Of a stretch of 64,000 bases of DNA, positions 1 to 7,767 are shown piece by piece (the first letter of the stretch is position 1; each line of letters opens with the position of its first letter). Location: positions 175,495-239,494 of the forward strand of contig JAFVXW010000016.1 of the NCBI GenBank assembly GCA_017500935.1, read 5' to 3'. Source of the DNA: Lachnospiraceae bacterium (GTDB lineage Bacteria > Bacillota > Clostridia > Lachnospirales > Lachnospiraceae). The translations under genes and the position numbers were made by a program. The notes beneath the pieces are model-generated. The model was not told the origin of the DNA, ran no database searches, and worked only from the letters and a program-made list of their open reading frames with translations.

Positions 1-1116
1 ATAGCGGCAGACCAGAGTATGGCAGCCTGGCAGAAAGGAAACGGACTTTATGACAGCTCCCTGCTGGTGTTTATGAATCTGAACACCGGAGTTGCCAAGG
101 AAATCACTGCGGGAAACGGAAATCTTATCATGCCCCTTGGATTTATGGGGGAAGATCTGATTTACGGTGTTTCCAGGCAGGAAGATGTGGGAGAGGATTA
201 TCTGGGCTATATGGTATTTCCGATGTACCGGATCGTCATTCAGGATATGAAAGGTAAAATCCTGAAGGATTACCAGCCGGAAGGACTTTATGTGACCGAC
301 TGCATGATCGATGAAAACCAGATCACTCTCACACGGATCAAAAAACAGGACGGTTTTTATACAGAGGCGCTTCCGGATCAGATCATGTATAACGAACAGA
401 TCGTGGCATCCAAAAACAAGGTGGAAACAGCTACAACCGAAAATATGGGCACGGTGGTGCAGATTGCGGTAAAAAATTCCTTTGAAACAGAAAAGATCAA
501 ATTTCTGACACCAAAGGAAGTGCTGTTTGAAGGAAAGCGTACGCTTACCCTGACCGGAAAAGAGATTGACGGCCGCTATTATGTCTATGGAACGGACGGT
601 GTTATGGATGTACGTTCAGATGCGGCAGAAGCGGTTATGCTTGCCTATGAGAATGCAGGGGTTGTGACAGATGAAGCGGGACGTTATCTTTGGAAGCGCG
701 ACAGAATTTTCACGGTAAACCAGATCATGGCAATTACCGGTGAAAGCGCGCAGGATGGCAAGAGCAGCCTGGCGGTATGTTTGGACAGCATTCTTCGTTT
801 CAACGGACAGATGCGTGACTGCCAGACAATGCTGGATAACGGCATGGATGCCATGGAAATCCTGCAGGACGGTCTGGAAGAACATACGATACTGAATCTC
901 AAAGGCTGCAGCCTGGACATGGTTTTATACTATCCTGACAGGGAACGTCCTGTACTGGCCCTGATGCGCGATAAAAGTGCAGTTCTGATCACGGGATTCA
1001 ATGAAAGAAATGTTGTTTTGATGGATCCAGCCAGCGGCAAAGTATACAAGATGGGCATGAATGATGCCCGTGAAATGTTTGAAGAGAACGGAAATAACTT
1101 TATTGCGTATTGGTGA
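1..1116 (+). CDS. C39-like, probably inactive domain protein, C-terminal part
   Basis: The reading frame is open to the first base, so the N-terminus lies outside the window. The first ~230 residues look like short beta strands with polar turns, as in a TolB-like or propeller surface protein. The last ~130 residues resemble a peptidase C39-like fold: a segment around GKSSLAVCLDSILRF, then PVLALMRDKSAVLITGF and VVLMDPASGKVY. In active members a Cys-Gly precedes the first helix and a His precedes the VVTGY strand. Here neither residue is in place (Ser replaces the His), so I infer a non-catalytic binding domain. No signal peptide can be judged. The product has no recognised function. Confidence 0.6.
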   Translation: MAADQSMAAWQKGNGLYDSSLLVFMNLNTGVAKEITAGNGNLIMPLGFMGEDLIYGVSRQEDVGEDYLGYMVFPMYRIVIQDMKGKILKDYQPEGLYVTDCMIDENQITLTRIKKQDGFYTEALPDQIMYNEQIVASKNKVETATTENMGTVVQIAVKNSFETEKIKFLTPKEVLFEGKRTLTLTGKEIDGRYYVYGTDGVMDVRSDAAEAVMLAYENAGVVTDEAGRYLWKRDRIFTVNQIMAITGESAQDGKSSLAVCLDSILRFNGQMRDCQTMLDNGMDAMEILQDGLEEHTILNLKGCSLDMVLYYPDRERPVLALMRDKSAVLITGFNERNVVLMDPASGKVYKMGMNDAREMFEENGNNFIAYW

Positions 1117-1147
1117 TTTAGTTGAGGATCTTTTCTTTGCTTTTCGG

Positions 1148-1179
1148 AGTCCGGGATACTTGGATAAGTATCCCGGACT
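1148..1179 (+). terminator. Hairpin after the C39-like gene
   Basis: A perfect 13 bp inverted repeat (AGTCCGGGATACT, 6-base loop, AGTATCCCGGACT) starts 31 bases after the stop. Only a weak T-rich tail follows, so it is a likely but not textbook intrinsic terminator. Confidence 0.6.
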
Positions 1180-1225
1180 GATATTATTTGTGAAAACAGG
1201 AATACAACCGTATTGTATTACCTGC

Positions 1226-1253
1226 TTGCATTTCCCCTCAATTATGCTATAAT
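1226..1253 (+). promoter_or_regulatory. Promoter of queT
   Basis: TTGCAT (1226-1231), a 16-base spacer and TATAAT (1248-1253) form a good vegetative promoter. Transcription would start near 1260 and run into the riboswitch-like leader. Confidence 0.65.
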
Positions 1254-1301
1254 GACAAAGTCGCCAAAGCCCGCAAACATGATAGGTTTTCGGCACAGAC
1301 C

Positions 1302-1343
1302 GGTGAGTTCGAAACCATCCTCACCTAAAACAAAACTAAGGAG
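1302..1343 (+). promoter_or_regulatory. Candidate preQ1-I riboswitch
   Basis: A stem GGTGAG (1302-1307) / CTCACC (1320-1325) encloses a 12-base loop TTCGAAACCATC. It is followed by an A-rich tail ending in AAAACTAAGGAG (1332-1343). This is the compact preQ1-I architecture: a small hairpin, an A-rich tail that lies in the minor groove, and a 3' end able to pair with the loop as a pseudoknot. The tail contains the Shine-Dalgarno AAGGAG, so ligand binding would block translation. The downstream gene is a queuosine-precursor transporter, which is the expected target. Class I is my reading; a class III aptamer using upstream sequence from ~1255 was not excluded. Confidence 0.65.
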
Positions 1344-1353
1344 AATCCATATT

Positions 1354-1842
1354 ATGAAAAACAGACCTGTTCTGTATCTCACCTATGCGGCAATGATTGC
1401 CGCTCTTTATGTTGTGCTCACCATGCTGGCTAATGTATTTGGACTGGCAAACGGAAGCATTCAGCTTCGCTTTTCAGAAGCACTTACCATCCTGCCCTAT
1501 TTTACCCCTACCGCAATTCCCGGACTTTTTGTCGGCTGTCTGATCAGCAATGTCGCCTCCGGTGCCGCCCTGCCTGATATCATTTTTGGCTCAATGGCAA
1601 CTTTGCTCGGTGCAATTGGAACCTATGCTCTGCGCAGACAGAATAAATGGTTTGCGCCGTTTTCCCCTATTCTTGCAAACACGATCATCATTCCTTTTGT
1701 CTTAAAATATGCATATGGCATTATTCCGATATGGTTTTCTGTGATCACGGTTGCCATTGGTGAGATCCTCTCCTGCGGTGTACTGGGAATGCTTCTTTTA
1801 TTTTCACTTTCCCGTTATCGAAGACATTTGTTTTCTGTCTAA
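1354..1842 (+). CDS. queT: QueT family queuosine precursor transporter
   Basis: This 162-residue, very hydrophobic protein has about five membrane segments and the QueT-type start TYAAMIAALYVVLTML followed by SIQLRFSEALTILPYF and GLFVGCLISN. QueT proteins are thought to be substrate-binding subunits of ECF importers that bring in preQ0/preQ1 for tRNA queuosine. No energising EcfAT genes are in the window, so the shared module must be elsewhere. The start at 1354 is preceded by AAGGAG 11 bases upstream. An in-frame extension to 1213 would translate through the riboswitch and is unlikely. The gene stands alone between two terminators. Confidence 0.85.
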   Translation: MKNRPVLYLTYAAMIAALYVVLTMLANVFGLANGSIQLRFSEALTILPYFTPTAIPGLFVGCLISNVASGAALPDIIFGSMATLLGAIGTYALRRQNKWFAPFSPILANTIIIPFVLKYAYGIIPIWFSVITVAIGEILSCGVLGMLLLFSLSRYRRHLFSV

Positions 1843-1874
1843 ACAAAAGAGCAAAATTTTAAGGTCCGACAAGT

Positions 1875-1916
1875 AAAAAACGAGCATACAAATCCGGGAA
1901 AAAGATTTGTATGCTC
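1875..1916 (-). terminator. Terminator of the dnaD-dnaC-prs operon
   Basis: A perfect 13 bp stem (1882-1894 with 1904-1916) has a 9-base loop. Read on the minus strand it ends in six T (1875-1880). It lies between the convergent queT and prs genes. Confidence 0.85.
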
Positions 1917-1958
1917 ATTATATTTACAGGATTCTATTTGGCAGGTTTACAGGAAACA

Positions 1959-3152
1959 TCAGTCATTATCAGACTGCTTGTTTTTATATTTGTTCAGTGC
2001 ACGCTGAATCTTGTCATTGGGGATGAGCAGATCGCTGATGGATGCATCATGGTTGAGAGTATCGATCAGGTAAGCGATATACTTGCTCATGTCACAATTG
2101 ACATACCATTCACGCTGTAACAGTTCAGGTGTCTGGTAAATTAAGTTGGTGGTCAGTACGCGGTCAATATAGCCCTTTTCAAATGCCTGGTCAAATTTTT
2201 CAAGACCGTTGGTGAACAGACCGAAGGTGGTGCAGATGAAGATCTTGCGGGCGCCTCTCTTTTTTAAGGCTGCTGCAACTTCCAGAACACTTTCGCCGGA
2301 GGAAATCATGTCATCGATGATGATCATGTCCTTGTTCTCAACGCTGGTACCTAAGAATTCGTGGGCAACAATGGGATTGCGGCCGTTGACAATCTGTGTG
2401 TAGTCTCTTCTCTTATAGAACATACCCATATCAAGACCCATTACGTTGGCGATATAGATAGCACGTCCCATGCCGCCTTCATCGGGGCTGATCACCATCA
2501 TATGGTCAGAATCAATCTGCAGATTGGGTTCTGCCTTGAGAAGGTTTTTGATAAACTGATATGCGGGCTGAACGGTTTCAAAGCCATGCAGCGGAATCGC
2601 ATTCTGCACGCGGGGATCATGTGCATCGAAGGTGATGATATTGTCAACACCCATGTTCACAAGTTCCTGAAGTGCGATCGCACAGTCCAGAGATTCTCTG
2701 GCGGTGCGCTTATGCTGTCTGCTTTCATAGAGGAAAGGCATGATCACGGTGATTCTTCTTGCCTTGCCGCCTACAGCGGAGATGATTCGTTTTAAATCCT
2801 GATAGTGGTCATCGGGAGACATATGGTTGGTGTTGCCGCTTACGGAATAGGTTTCGTTGTAATTGGTAACGTCCACAAGCAGGTAAAGGTCTGTTCCGCG
2901 GACGGATTCCATGATCACGCCCTTACCTTCACCGGAACCAAAACGCGGTACTTTGCTCTTTATGAGATAGGAATCTCTTTGATAACCGGAAAATGCCAGG
3001 CTGTCTTTATGTTCACTTTCACGCAGGGTTCTCCACTTTACAAGGTATTCATCGATGCGGTCAGCCATTTCGCCGCAGCCTCGTAAGGGAATAAGTCCAA
3101 GAGACCCAACGGGAATAGTTTCAAGATTTCTGGTTTCTTCGCGTACTGTCAT
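1959..3152 (-). CDS. prs: Ribose-phosphate pyrophosphokinase, long form
   Basis: It makes PRPP from ribose-5-phosphate and ATP for nucleotide, His, Trp and NAD synthesis. The PRPP-binding loop IIDDMISSG is at about residues 278-286. The flexible catalytic loop with SRQHKR is near 144-149 and the FDAHD segment near 175. The protein is 397 residues, against about 315 for the classical enzyme. It carries an N-terminal extension and a glycine-rich insert (RFGSGEGKG), as in the Lachnospiraceae-type variant. It is the last gene of a three-gene minus-strand operon and starts 9 bases after the stop of the DnaC-like gene. Activity is expected, but allosteric control may differ from the short enzymes. 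Confidence 0.93.
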   Translation of the reverse strand: MTVREETRNLETIPVGSLGLIPLRGCGEMADRIDEYLVKWRTLRESEHKDSLAFSGYQRDSYLIKSKVPRFGSGEGKGVIMESVRGTDLYLLVDVTNYNETYSVSGNTNHMSPDDHYQDLKRIISAVGGKARRITVIMPFLYESRQHKRTARESLDCAIALQELVNMGVDNIITFDAHDPRVQNAIPLHGFETVQPAYQFIKNLLKAEPNLQIDSDHMMVISPDEGGMGRAIYIANVMGLDMGMFYKRRDYTQIVNGRNPIVAHEFLGTSVENKDMIIIDDMISSGESVLEVAAALKKRGARKIFICTTFGLFTNGLEKFDQAFEKGYIDRVLTTNLIYQTPELLQREWYVNCDMSKYIAYLIDTLNHDASISDLLIPNDKIQRALNKYKNKQSDND

Positions 3153-3161
3153 GAGAGAGCC

Positions 3162-4133
3162 TCACTTTCTTCCAATAAGGTTTTTTTTGCACATTCGAAT
3201 ATCGGGACCGGTCAGTTTACAAAAGTCAAACTGGCTGATGATTCTGGAAAAGGTACGATCCTGATATCTGTTTCTGCAATCTTCCAAAGAAAGATTGGTG
3301 GAAATCAATATGGGTTTTTGGCGCAGCAGACGTTCATTGATGCATGTGAAAAAATGAGCGAGGGTGGCCGGAGTGGCCATCTCTGTACCAAGATCATCGA
3401 TCACAAGCAGGTCACAGTTATAAAGATCGCTGCAGAGAGCCGAAATTTCTTCCTGGGTTTTGTAATTGTAAGCATTGCGTGCAAGGTAATCAAACAGGCT
3501 GGAAGCGCTGAAATACAGAACGGAACAGCCCATTTCGATGCATTCGCGTGCAATACAGTTGGTCAGGAAAGTCTTACCCGTTCCCACTGTACCATAAAAG
3601 AAGAGATTTTGGTAGCTTGTTTTAAAATTAGTGCAAAAATTTTTGCATTTGTTTACTGTCTGGCGATAGGATTCCAGGGTTTCTCCCTGAAAGTATTCGT
3701 AGGACAGGGTATCAAAATTTTCGTTGTCCAGTGTCTTTTGCAGATTGGACTGCTCGTATAAAAGAGAGATCTCTGCCTGACGGAAGCAGTGACATTTCTG
3801 CCCCTGTATGTAGCCTGTGTCTTTGCAGTCCGGACAGTCATATACCGGGGAGAGAAAATCGCTGGGATAACCGTTTGATGTCAGGAGTCTGGCACGGTCC
3901 TGGGAGAGAACCTGCAGCTTTTCTTTCAGGGCAGAGAGCGCACCGGTATCGCCGGCAAGCATCTTTTTTCCCTGGGCAACAGCGATGGAGGCAACAGATT
4001 CATCCAGATGCTGATATCCTTCAACGGTTTCGTAAATATGACGGAGACGCGCTTCCTGCAGATGGCGGTTTTTGGTCTGGCGCTCTTCATACTGTCTCAT
4101 GATGGAATTGTATTGGGTTACGGTCAAAGCCAC
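3162..4133 (-). CDS. DnaC/DnaI-like helicase loader ATPase
   Basis: This 323-residue protein has a charged helical N-terminal region, a zinc-binding Cys cluster (Cys 100, 103, 114, 116), then an AAA+ core. The core has Walker A GTVGTGKT (181-188) and Walker B LLVIDDLG (about 242-249). The layout matches DnaI of Firmicutes, which delivers the replicative helicase onto DNA opened by DnaA. An IstB-like transposition helper is unlikely, because no transposase is near and the partner upstream is a DnaD-domain protein. It starts 11 bases after the end of the DnaD-like gene. Stated function is inferred from domain order and neighbours. Confidence 0.88.
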   Translation of the reverse strand: MALTVTQYNSIMRQYEERQTKNRHLQEARLRHIYETVEGYQHLDESVASIAVAQGKKMLAGDTGALSALKEKLQVLSQDRARLLTSNGYPSDFLSPVYDCPDCKDTGYIQGQKCHCFRQAEISLLYEQSNLQKTLDNENFDTLSYEYFQGETLESYRQTVNKCKNFCTNFKTSYQNLFFYGTVGTGKTFLTNCIARECIEMGCSVLYFSASSLFDYLARNAYNYKTQEEISALCSDLYNCDLLVIDDLGTEMATPATLAHFFTCINERLLRQKPILISTNLSLEDCRNRYQDRTFSRIISQFDFCKLTGPDIRMCKKNLIGRK

Positions 4134-4144
4134 GGTAATTCTCC

Positions 4145-5293
4145 TTAATTCTGTAAGAGTGCCTGTTCAAGAGCGTCAAAATCATAATTGCTGTGCATAA
4201 AACGGTTATATTCCGCCGCAGAGCTTGTGCGCGCAGGCTTGGCAGCCTTGTCTTTCTGGAAGGAGGCATCCAGACCGCTGATATCGGATACATGGTGTAC
4301 GCCTGCTTTATACCAGGAAGTCAGAATGCTGTCTGCATAGGCAAAACGGTGTTTGTCTGTGGCAAGCACGGTGCGGCCGCAGGCTTCCAGGATCACATCG
4401 GTGTCAAAACCGTATTCGCGGCTCCAGCGCAGAATATAGGCTACTTCGTTGCGGGTGGGAGTGCTGGTCTTGCCCAGAGCATTCATCACAGCATAAACAG
4501 TTCTGTCATAGCGGGAAGCGTGTCCCTGTGCTTCAGCCGGGGTGGTGACATTGGCTTCTGCCCAGGCAATGGCAACTTTTTCTATGTAGCGGAAGTCTTT
4601 TTTGCCGCGTTCCACGCAGTACTGCAGCAGATAATCGATCAGATCATCCGAAAAATGCAGGACATCGGAGAAAAACAGAAGAGACTTCATATCTGCAGGA
4701 CTTAATGTGCGTCCAAGATACTGTTCTGCGATAAAAATAAGCTGGGCAGTATTTTCCTGTTCTTTAAATACCTTTAACTGATCCAGCGAATATACCGGCT
4801 TTTCAAAAGAAACAGGAGCACAGACTGCAGCAGCGGTTCCGGAAAAGCTGCCTGTATTGGTCTGTACTGCACTGACCGGTGCTGTATTGGCAGGAATCTC
4901 AGCGGAAACTCTGGGAAGCGTCTGGACCTCAGGCTGCAGTATTGCGGTATCCGGCGCGGAAGGCTGTGAAAACACGGATTCTGCCGCCTGCTGTCTGGAA
5001 GAAAGACGCAGCATACGGATGCCGCACAGGCCGCCGTCGGGTGCATATTCCAGTGCCAGCACACCGCGCTTTTCCCAGTACATGAGTGCACGGATCACAT
5101 CTTTTTCTGTATGGTTGAAAAGATCTGCCATGTCAGAGACGGCGGGAGCGGTATTGGACTGCATCATGCGCAGCAGATAAAGGTATACCTTGATCTGGGC
5201 ATCGTTGGCATCTTTCATATATTCATCTATAAAAATGTTCGGAAGAATGGTTGCGTTCTGGCTGCCATCTCCGGTCAGGGAAATTGTACTCAT
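4145..5293 (-). CDS. DnaD-domain primosome protein
   Basis: The 382-residue product begins MSTISLTGDG at 5293, with GGGGTAAG upstream; a frame extension to 5473 runs through promoter sequence and is rejected. Residues ~20-110 form a winged-helix-like DnaD N-terminal domain (IDEYMKDANDAQIKVYLYLL). A low-complexity Ala/Pro/Gln/Thr linker follows, then two DnaD-like repeats: one around YLGRTLSPADMKSLLFFSD and ending DFRYIEKVAIAWAEANV, the second around TRNEVAYILRWSREYGF and ending YADSILTSWYKAGV. In Firmicutes such proteins (DnaD/DnaB) bridge DnaA at the origin and the helicase loader. Pairing with the DnaC-like gene supports that role. Confidence 0.88.
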   Translation of the reverse strand: MSTISLTGDGSQNATILPNIFIDEYMKDANDAQIKVYLYLLRMMQSNTAPAVSDMADLFNHTEKDVIRALMYWEKRGVLALEYAPDGGLCGIRMLRLSSRQQAAESVFSQPSAPDTAILQPEVQTLPRVSAEIPANTAPVSAVQTNTGSFSGTAAAVCAPVSFEKPVYSLDQLKVFKEQENTAQLIFIAEQYLGRTLSPADMKSLLFFSDVLHFSDDLIDYLLQYCVERGKKDFRYIEKVAIAWAEANVTTPAEAQGHASRYDRTVYAVMNALGKTSTPTRNEVAYILRWSREYGFDTDVILEACGRTVLATDKHRFAYADSILTSWYKAGVHHVSDISGLDASFQKDKAAKPARTSSAAEYNRFMHSNYDFDALEQALLQN

Positions 5294-5332
5294 TTTCTTA
5301 CCCCGTTTATGGTGCGTTTTTTGGTAAATGAA

Positions 5333-5361
5333 ATTATAGCACACAGGTTTTAAAAAGAAAA
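5333..5361 (-). promoter_or_regulatory. Promoter of the dnaD-dnaC-prs operon
   Basis: On the minus strand a consensus TATAAT (complement of 5333-5338) lies about 40 bases before the dnaD start. The -35 at 17-base spacing is poor (TTTTCT, complement of 5356-5361). A weak -35 would fit an activator- or repressor-controlled promoter. Confidence 0.55.
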
Positions 5362-5408
5362 CATCCAATTTCCCGCAAAGCCTTGTAAACACTGGGGTTG
5401 CGCTATGT

Positions 5409-5533
5409 TGTGGAAAATGTGGAAAGTGTGGATGGAAATAAAAAAGCCCGTAAATATCGCAAATTTCCGACAAAAAATATCCACAGTCTGAAACGTGGTT
5501 TTTCCACGCCCAGTCTGTGGATATTGTGGATAA
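5409..5533. other. Array of DnaA-box-like 9-mers
   Basis: Three 9-mers lie end to end: TGTGGAAAA (5409-5417), TGTGGAAAG (5418-5426), TGTGGATGG (5427-5435). Next come ATATCCACA (5477-5485, opposite orientation) and TTTTCCACG (5500-5508). Then two more abut: TGTGGATAT (5516-5524) and TGTGGATAA (5525-5533). The last is the exact complement of the consensus DnaA box TTATCCACA. A one-mismatch box TTATCAACA (5588-5596) sits inside murC. The array is about 50-200 bases upstream of the dnaD promoter. Binding by DnaA is inferred from the match, not shown. Two of the boxes also form the arms of the murC terminator hairpin. Confidence 0.7.
5471..5524 (-). terminator. murC terminator built from box-like arms
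   Basis: ATATCCACAG (5477-5486) and CTGTGGATAT (5515-5524) are perfect complements. An inner stem is CGTGG (5495-5499) with CCACG (5504-5508). On the minus strand the structure ends in six T (complement of 5472-5477), right after the murC stop. Confidence 0.65.
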
Positions 5534-5534
5534 C

Positions 5535-6920
5535 TTATCTGGAAAGCAGGTTTTCGCCGATATTTACTACATCTCCGGCACCCATAGTTATCAACAGGTC
5601 ACCGTTGATACAATTTTCCAAAATAAATTTTTCAATCTCGGAAAATGTATGAAAATAAAAGCATTCCTTGCCGGAATTTTGAATTCTGGACTGAATGTCA
5701 GCGGAACTGATGCCTAAAGTGTCAGTTTCGCGTGCGGCGTAAATGTCAGCAAGAATGACTTTGTCAGCCAGTGTAAGTGCTTTGGCAAAATCATCCAGAA
5801 ATGCCTTGGTGCGGGTGTAGGTGTGAGGCTGGAACACACACCAGAGCGTTTTGTGCGGATAATTGTGTGCGGCATGCAGAGTTGCGGCGATCTCGGTGGG
5901 ATGATGTGCATAGTCATCCACAATGGTGATGCCGTTTATCGTGCCTTTGTACTCAAAACGGCGGTCGGTTCCGTGGAAATGCAAAAGCGCCTGCGCAGCA
6001 GTGTCAATGGGCAGCTTAAGCAGATCGGAAAGCGCCAGGGATGCCAGGGCGTTGAGCACATTGTGTTCGCCGGGAACATTTAAGTGGATCATATGGTCCG
6101 GCAGGTCCTTACGGTGCAGGCAGAAAGTGGCATCCGCCAGATTGTCGTATTCGATATCTGTCGGGTAATAGTCGGAAGAAGGATCCAGACCGAAGGTGAT
6201 CACTTTGCAGGGAAGATCCTGTGTGATCTCCTGATAATTTTCAATGCCGCTGTTAATAATAAGAGCACCGTCTTTCGGGATCAGCTGGGCAAACCGGCGG
6301 AAGGAGCTGCGGATATCTGCAAGATCTTTAAAGAAATCCATGTGGTCTTCTTCTATATTTAAAATAATGCCGATCTTAGGGAAAAAGCTTAAAAAGCTGT
6401 TGGTATATTCACAGGCTTCGGTGACAAACACATCGGATCTGCCGACGCGGATATTGCCGTGAATGGAGCGCAGGATACCGCCTACGGAAATGGTGGGGTC
6501 AGTATTGGCCTGCAGCAGGATGTCAGCTGCCATGGAGGTGGTTGTAGTCTTGCCATGGGTGCCGCTGACTGCGATGGGAGTCTGGTAATTGCGCATCAGC
6601 TGTCCTAAAAAGTCTGCACGTGTCAGTGCAGGGATCTGTCTGCGCACAACTTCCTGAAATTCCGGGTTGTCTGCGTGAACAGCAGCAGTGTATACAACAA
6701 GATCGATATCATCAGTGATATTCTCTGCTTTCTGGGGACGGCCGTAATTGATATGTGCGCCTTGTTGTTCCAAAAGATCGGTCAGGGAGGAACGGTTCCA
6801 GTCAGAACCGGATACTTTAAAGCCTTCTGCCAGCAGAATCTCTGCCAGACCGCTCATGCTGATGCCGCCGATGCCGATAAAATAAACGTGAATGGGATTG
6901 TTGAAATCTACATGATACAT
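5535..6920 (-). CDS. murC: UDP-N-acetylmuramate--L-alanine ligase
   Basis: MurC adds L-Ala to UDP-MurNAc, the first peptide step of peptidoglycan synthesis in the cytoplasm. The 461-residue length is normal. The N-terminal Rossmann motif GIGGISMSGLAEILL is at about 14-28, the ATP loop SGTHGKTTTTSM near 112-123, the EEDHMDFF segment is in the central domain and DDYAHHPTEI opens the C-terminal domain. The start at 6920 (MYHVDFNNP) has AGGAAG upstream; a longer frame to 7106 adds a hydrophobic tail unlike the family. It is monocistronic and is followed by a hairpin terminator. Confidence 0.95.
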   Translation of the reverse strand: MYHVDFNNPIHVYFIGIGGISMSGLAEILLAEGFKVSGSDWNRSSLTDLLEQQGAHINYGRPQKAENITDDIDLVVYTAAVHADNPEFQEVVRRQIPALTRADFLGQLMRNYQTPIAVSGTHGKTTTTSMAADILLQANTDPTISVGGILRSIHGNIRVGRSDVFVTEACEYTNSFLSFFPKIGIILNIEEDHMDFFKDLADIRSSFRRFAQLIPKDGALIINSGIENYQEITQDLPCKVITFGLDPSSDYYPTDIEYDNLADATFCLHRKDLPDHMIHLNVPGEHNVLNALASLALSDLLKLPIDTAAQALLHFHGTDRRFEYKGTINGITIVDDYAHHPTEIAATLHAAHNYPHKTLWCVFQPHTYTRTKAFLDDFAKALTLADKVILADIYAARETDTLGISSADIQSRIQNSGKECFYFHTFSEIEKFILENCINGDLLITMGAGDVVNIGENLLSR

Positions 6921-7115
6921 GAAAGAATACTTCCTGTCGTTATGTTTTTTTAGTCTGCATTTCCATGCAGGAGCATAAAAAGCCCTTCTTTCTATTATAC
7001 GCAAAAAGACACAAAAAACCAATAGGTAAATATGCAAGTTTTTTCTTTTGACTGTGAATGGAAATTTTGTTGGAAATGTATGGGATAGCGCAGTAATGTC
7101 CAACAAAAAAACGTA

Positions 7116-7144
7116 TTCCCTTTTGGCAATGGGTATGATATAAT
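7116..7144 (+). promoter_or_regulatory. Extended -10 promoter upstream of spoVG
   Basis: TATAAT (7139-7144) is preceded by TGA, giving an extended -10. The -35 at 17 bases is weak (TTCCCT, 7116-7121). It implies a 5' leader of about 220 bases for spoVG. No sigma-H type sequence was found. Confidence 0.5.
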
Positions 7145-7169
7145 TTTATTACGTGAAGAAAACAATGCA

Positions 7170-7322
7170 ATGCAGTCTATACCGGCATTGCAGAAATCAA
7201 TCATTTTGAATGACGTATACATTGGCGATAATACTCAAATTCGAAACTGCATCATGGAAAGCCGGGGTACAATCAGGGCTGACTCCTTTCACAAGGTGAG
7301 GCACTATCAAAATCGTGATTGA
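7170..7322 (+). CDS. 50-codon frame in the spoVG leader
   Basis: The frame encodes a 50-residue peptide with VYIGDNTQIRNCIMESRGTI in the middle. The IGDNTxIxNCI spacing is like one or two turns of a left-handed beta-helix (hexapeptide repeat), as at the C-terminus of sugar nucleotidyltransferases. There is no good ribosome binding site. It may be a decayed end of such a gene, or chance. The spoVG leader would run through it. Confidence 0.25.
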   Translation: MQSIPALQKSIILNDVYIGDNTQIRNCIMESRGTIRADSFHKVRHYQNRD

Positions 7323-7373
7323 AACAACGACAGATACATCATCTGAAAAAGATATTTTAAGGAGGAACAGCAG

Positions 7374-7640
7374 ATGAAGATCACAGATGTACGAGTACGA
7401 AAGATTGCCAGAGAGGGAAAAATGCGGGCCATTGTGTCCGTTACATTTGACGACGAGTTTGTCGTACATGATATTAAGGTGATTGAAGGAGATAAGGGGT
7501 TGTTTATGGCAATGCCCAGCAAGAAAGCAACAGACGGTGAGTACAGAGATATTGCGCATCCCATCAGTCAGGAGATGCGGGAGACTATGCAGGGGATTGT
7601 TCTGGAAGCTTACGAGAAGGCATTGCAGGAAGCAGAATAA
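7374..7640 (+). CDS. spoVG: SpoVG family RNA/DNA-binding regulator
   Basis: The 88-residue protein starts [11 protein letters not shown] and contains the family core [30 protein letters not shown] and a closing helix ([23 protein letters not shown]). SpoVG proteins are small nucleic-acid-binding regulators affecting sporulation septation, capsule and virulence genes in Firmicutes. AAGGAGG lies 8 bases before the ATG. It has its own promoter and terminator, so it is a single-gene unit. Function in this organism is inferred from the family. Confidence 0.93.
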   Translation: MKITDVRVRKIAREGKMRAIVSVTFDDEFVVHDIKVIEGDKGLFMAMPSKKATDGEYRDIAHPISQEMRETMQGIVLEAYEKALQEAE

Positions 7641-7659
7641 AATAAGCAGAAATGACCGG

Positions 7660-7699
7660 GCCGGTTTTTCGTAAATACAGCGAAAAACCGGCTTTTTTT
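7660..7699 (+). terminator. spoVG terminator
   Basis: A 12 bp stem GCCGGTTTTTCG (7660-7671) / CGAAAAACCGGC (7681-7692) is followed by seven T. Confidence 0.92.
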
Positions 7700-7767
7700 C
7701 ACTATTGCCTGCCTTTTGGGATTATGATAACATGAATACGGAATCTTTGTTTTTCGGAGGAGTAGGT

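Larger units (their letters stand above)
6921..7373. other. Intergenic region between murC and spoVG
   Basis: This 453-base divergent spacer holds the spoVG promoter candidate (7116-7144), a perfect 8 bp hairpin TGCAATGC/GCATTGCA (7166-7173 with 7185-7192) and a 50-codon frame (7170-7322). I see no RNA gene or clear murC promoter. Confidence 0.5.

Noticed and set aside
925-1296. 123-residue minus-strand frame over the first gene and queT leader
   Set aside because: It crosses the terminator and promoter of queT and has no family features.
5409-5533. Chromosomal replication origin (oriC)
   Set aside because: DnaA boxes are present, but there is no dnaA, dnaN or rpmH and no clear AT-rich unwinding element of the right kind; a regulatory or titration array is more likely.
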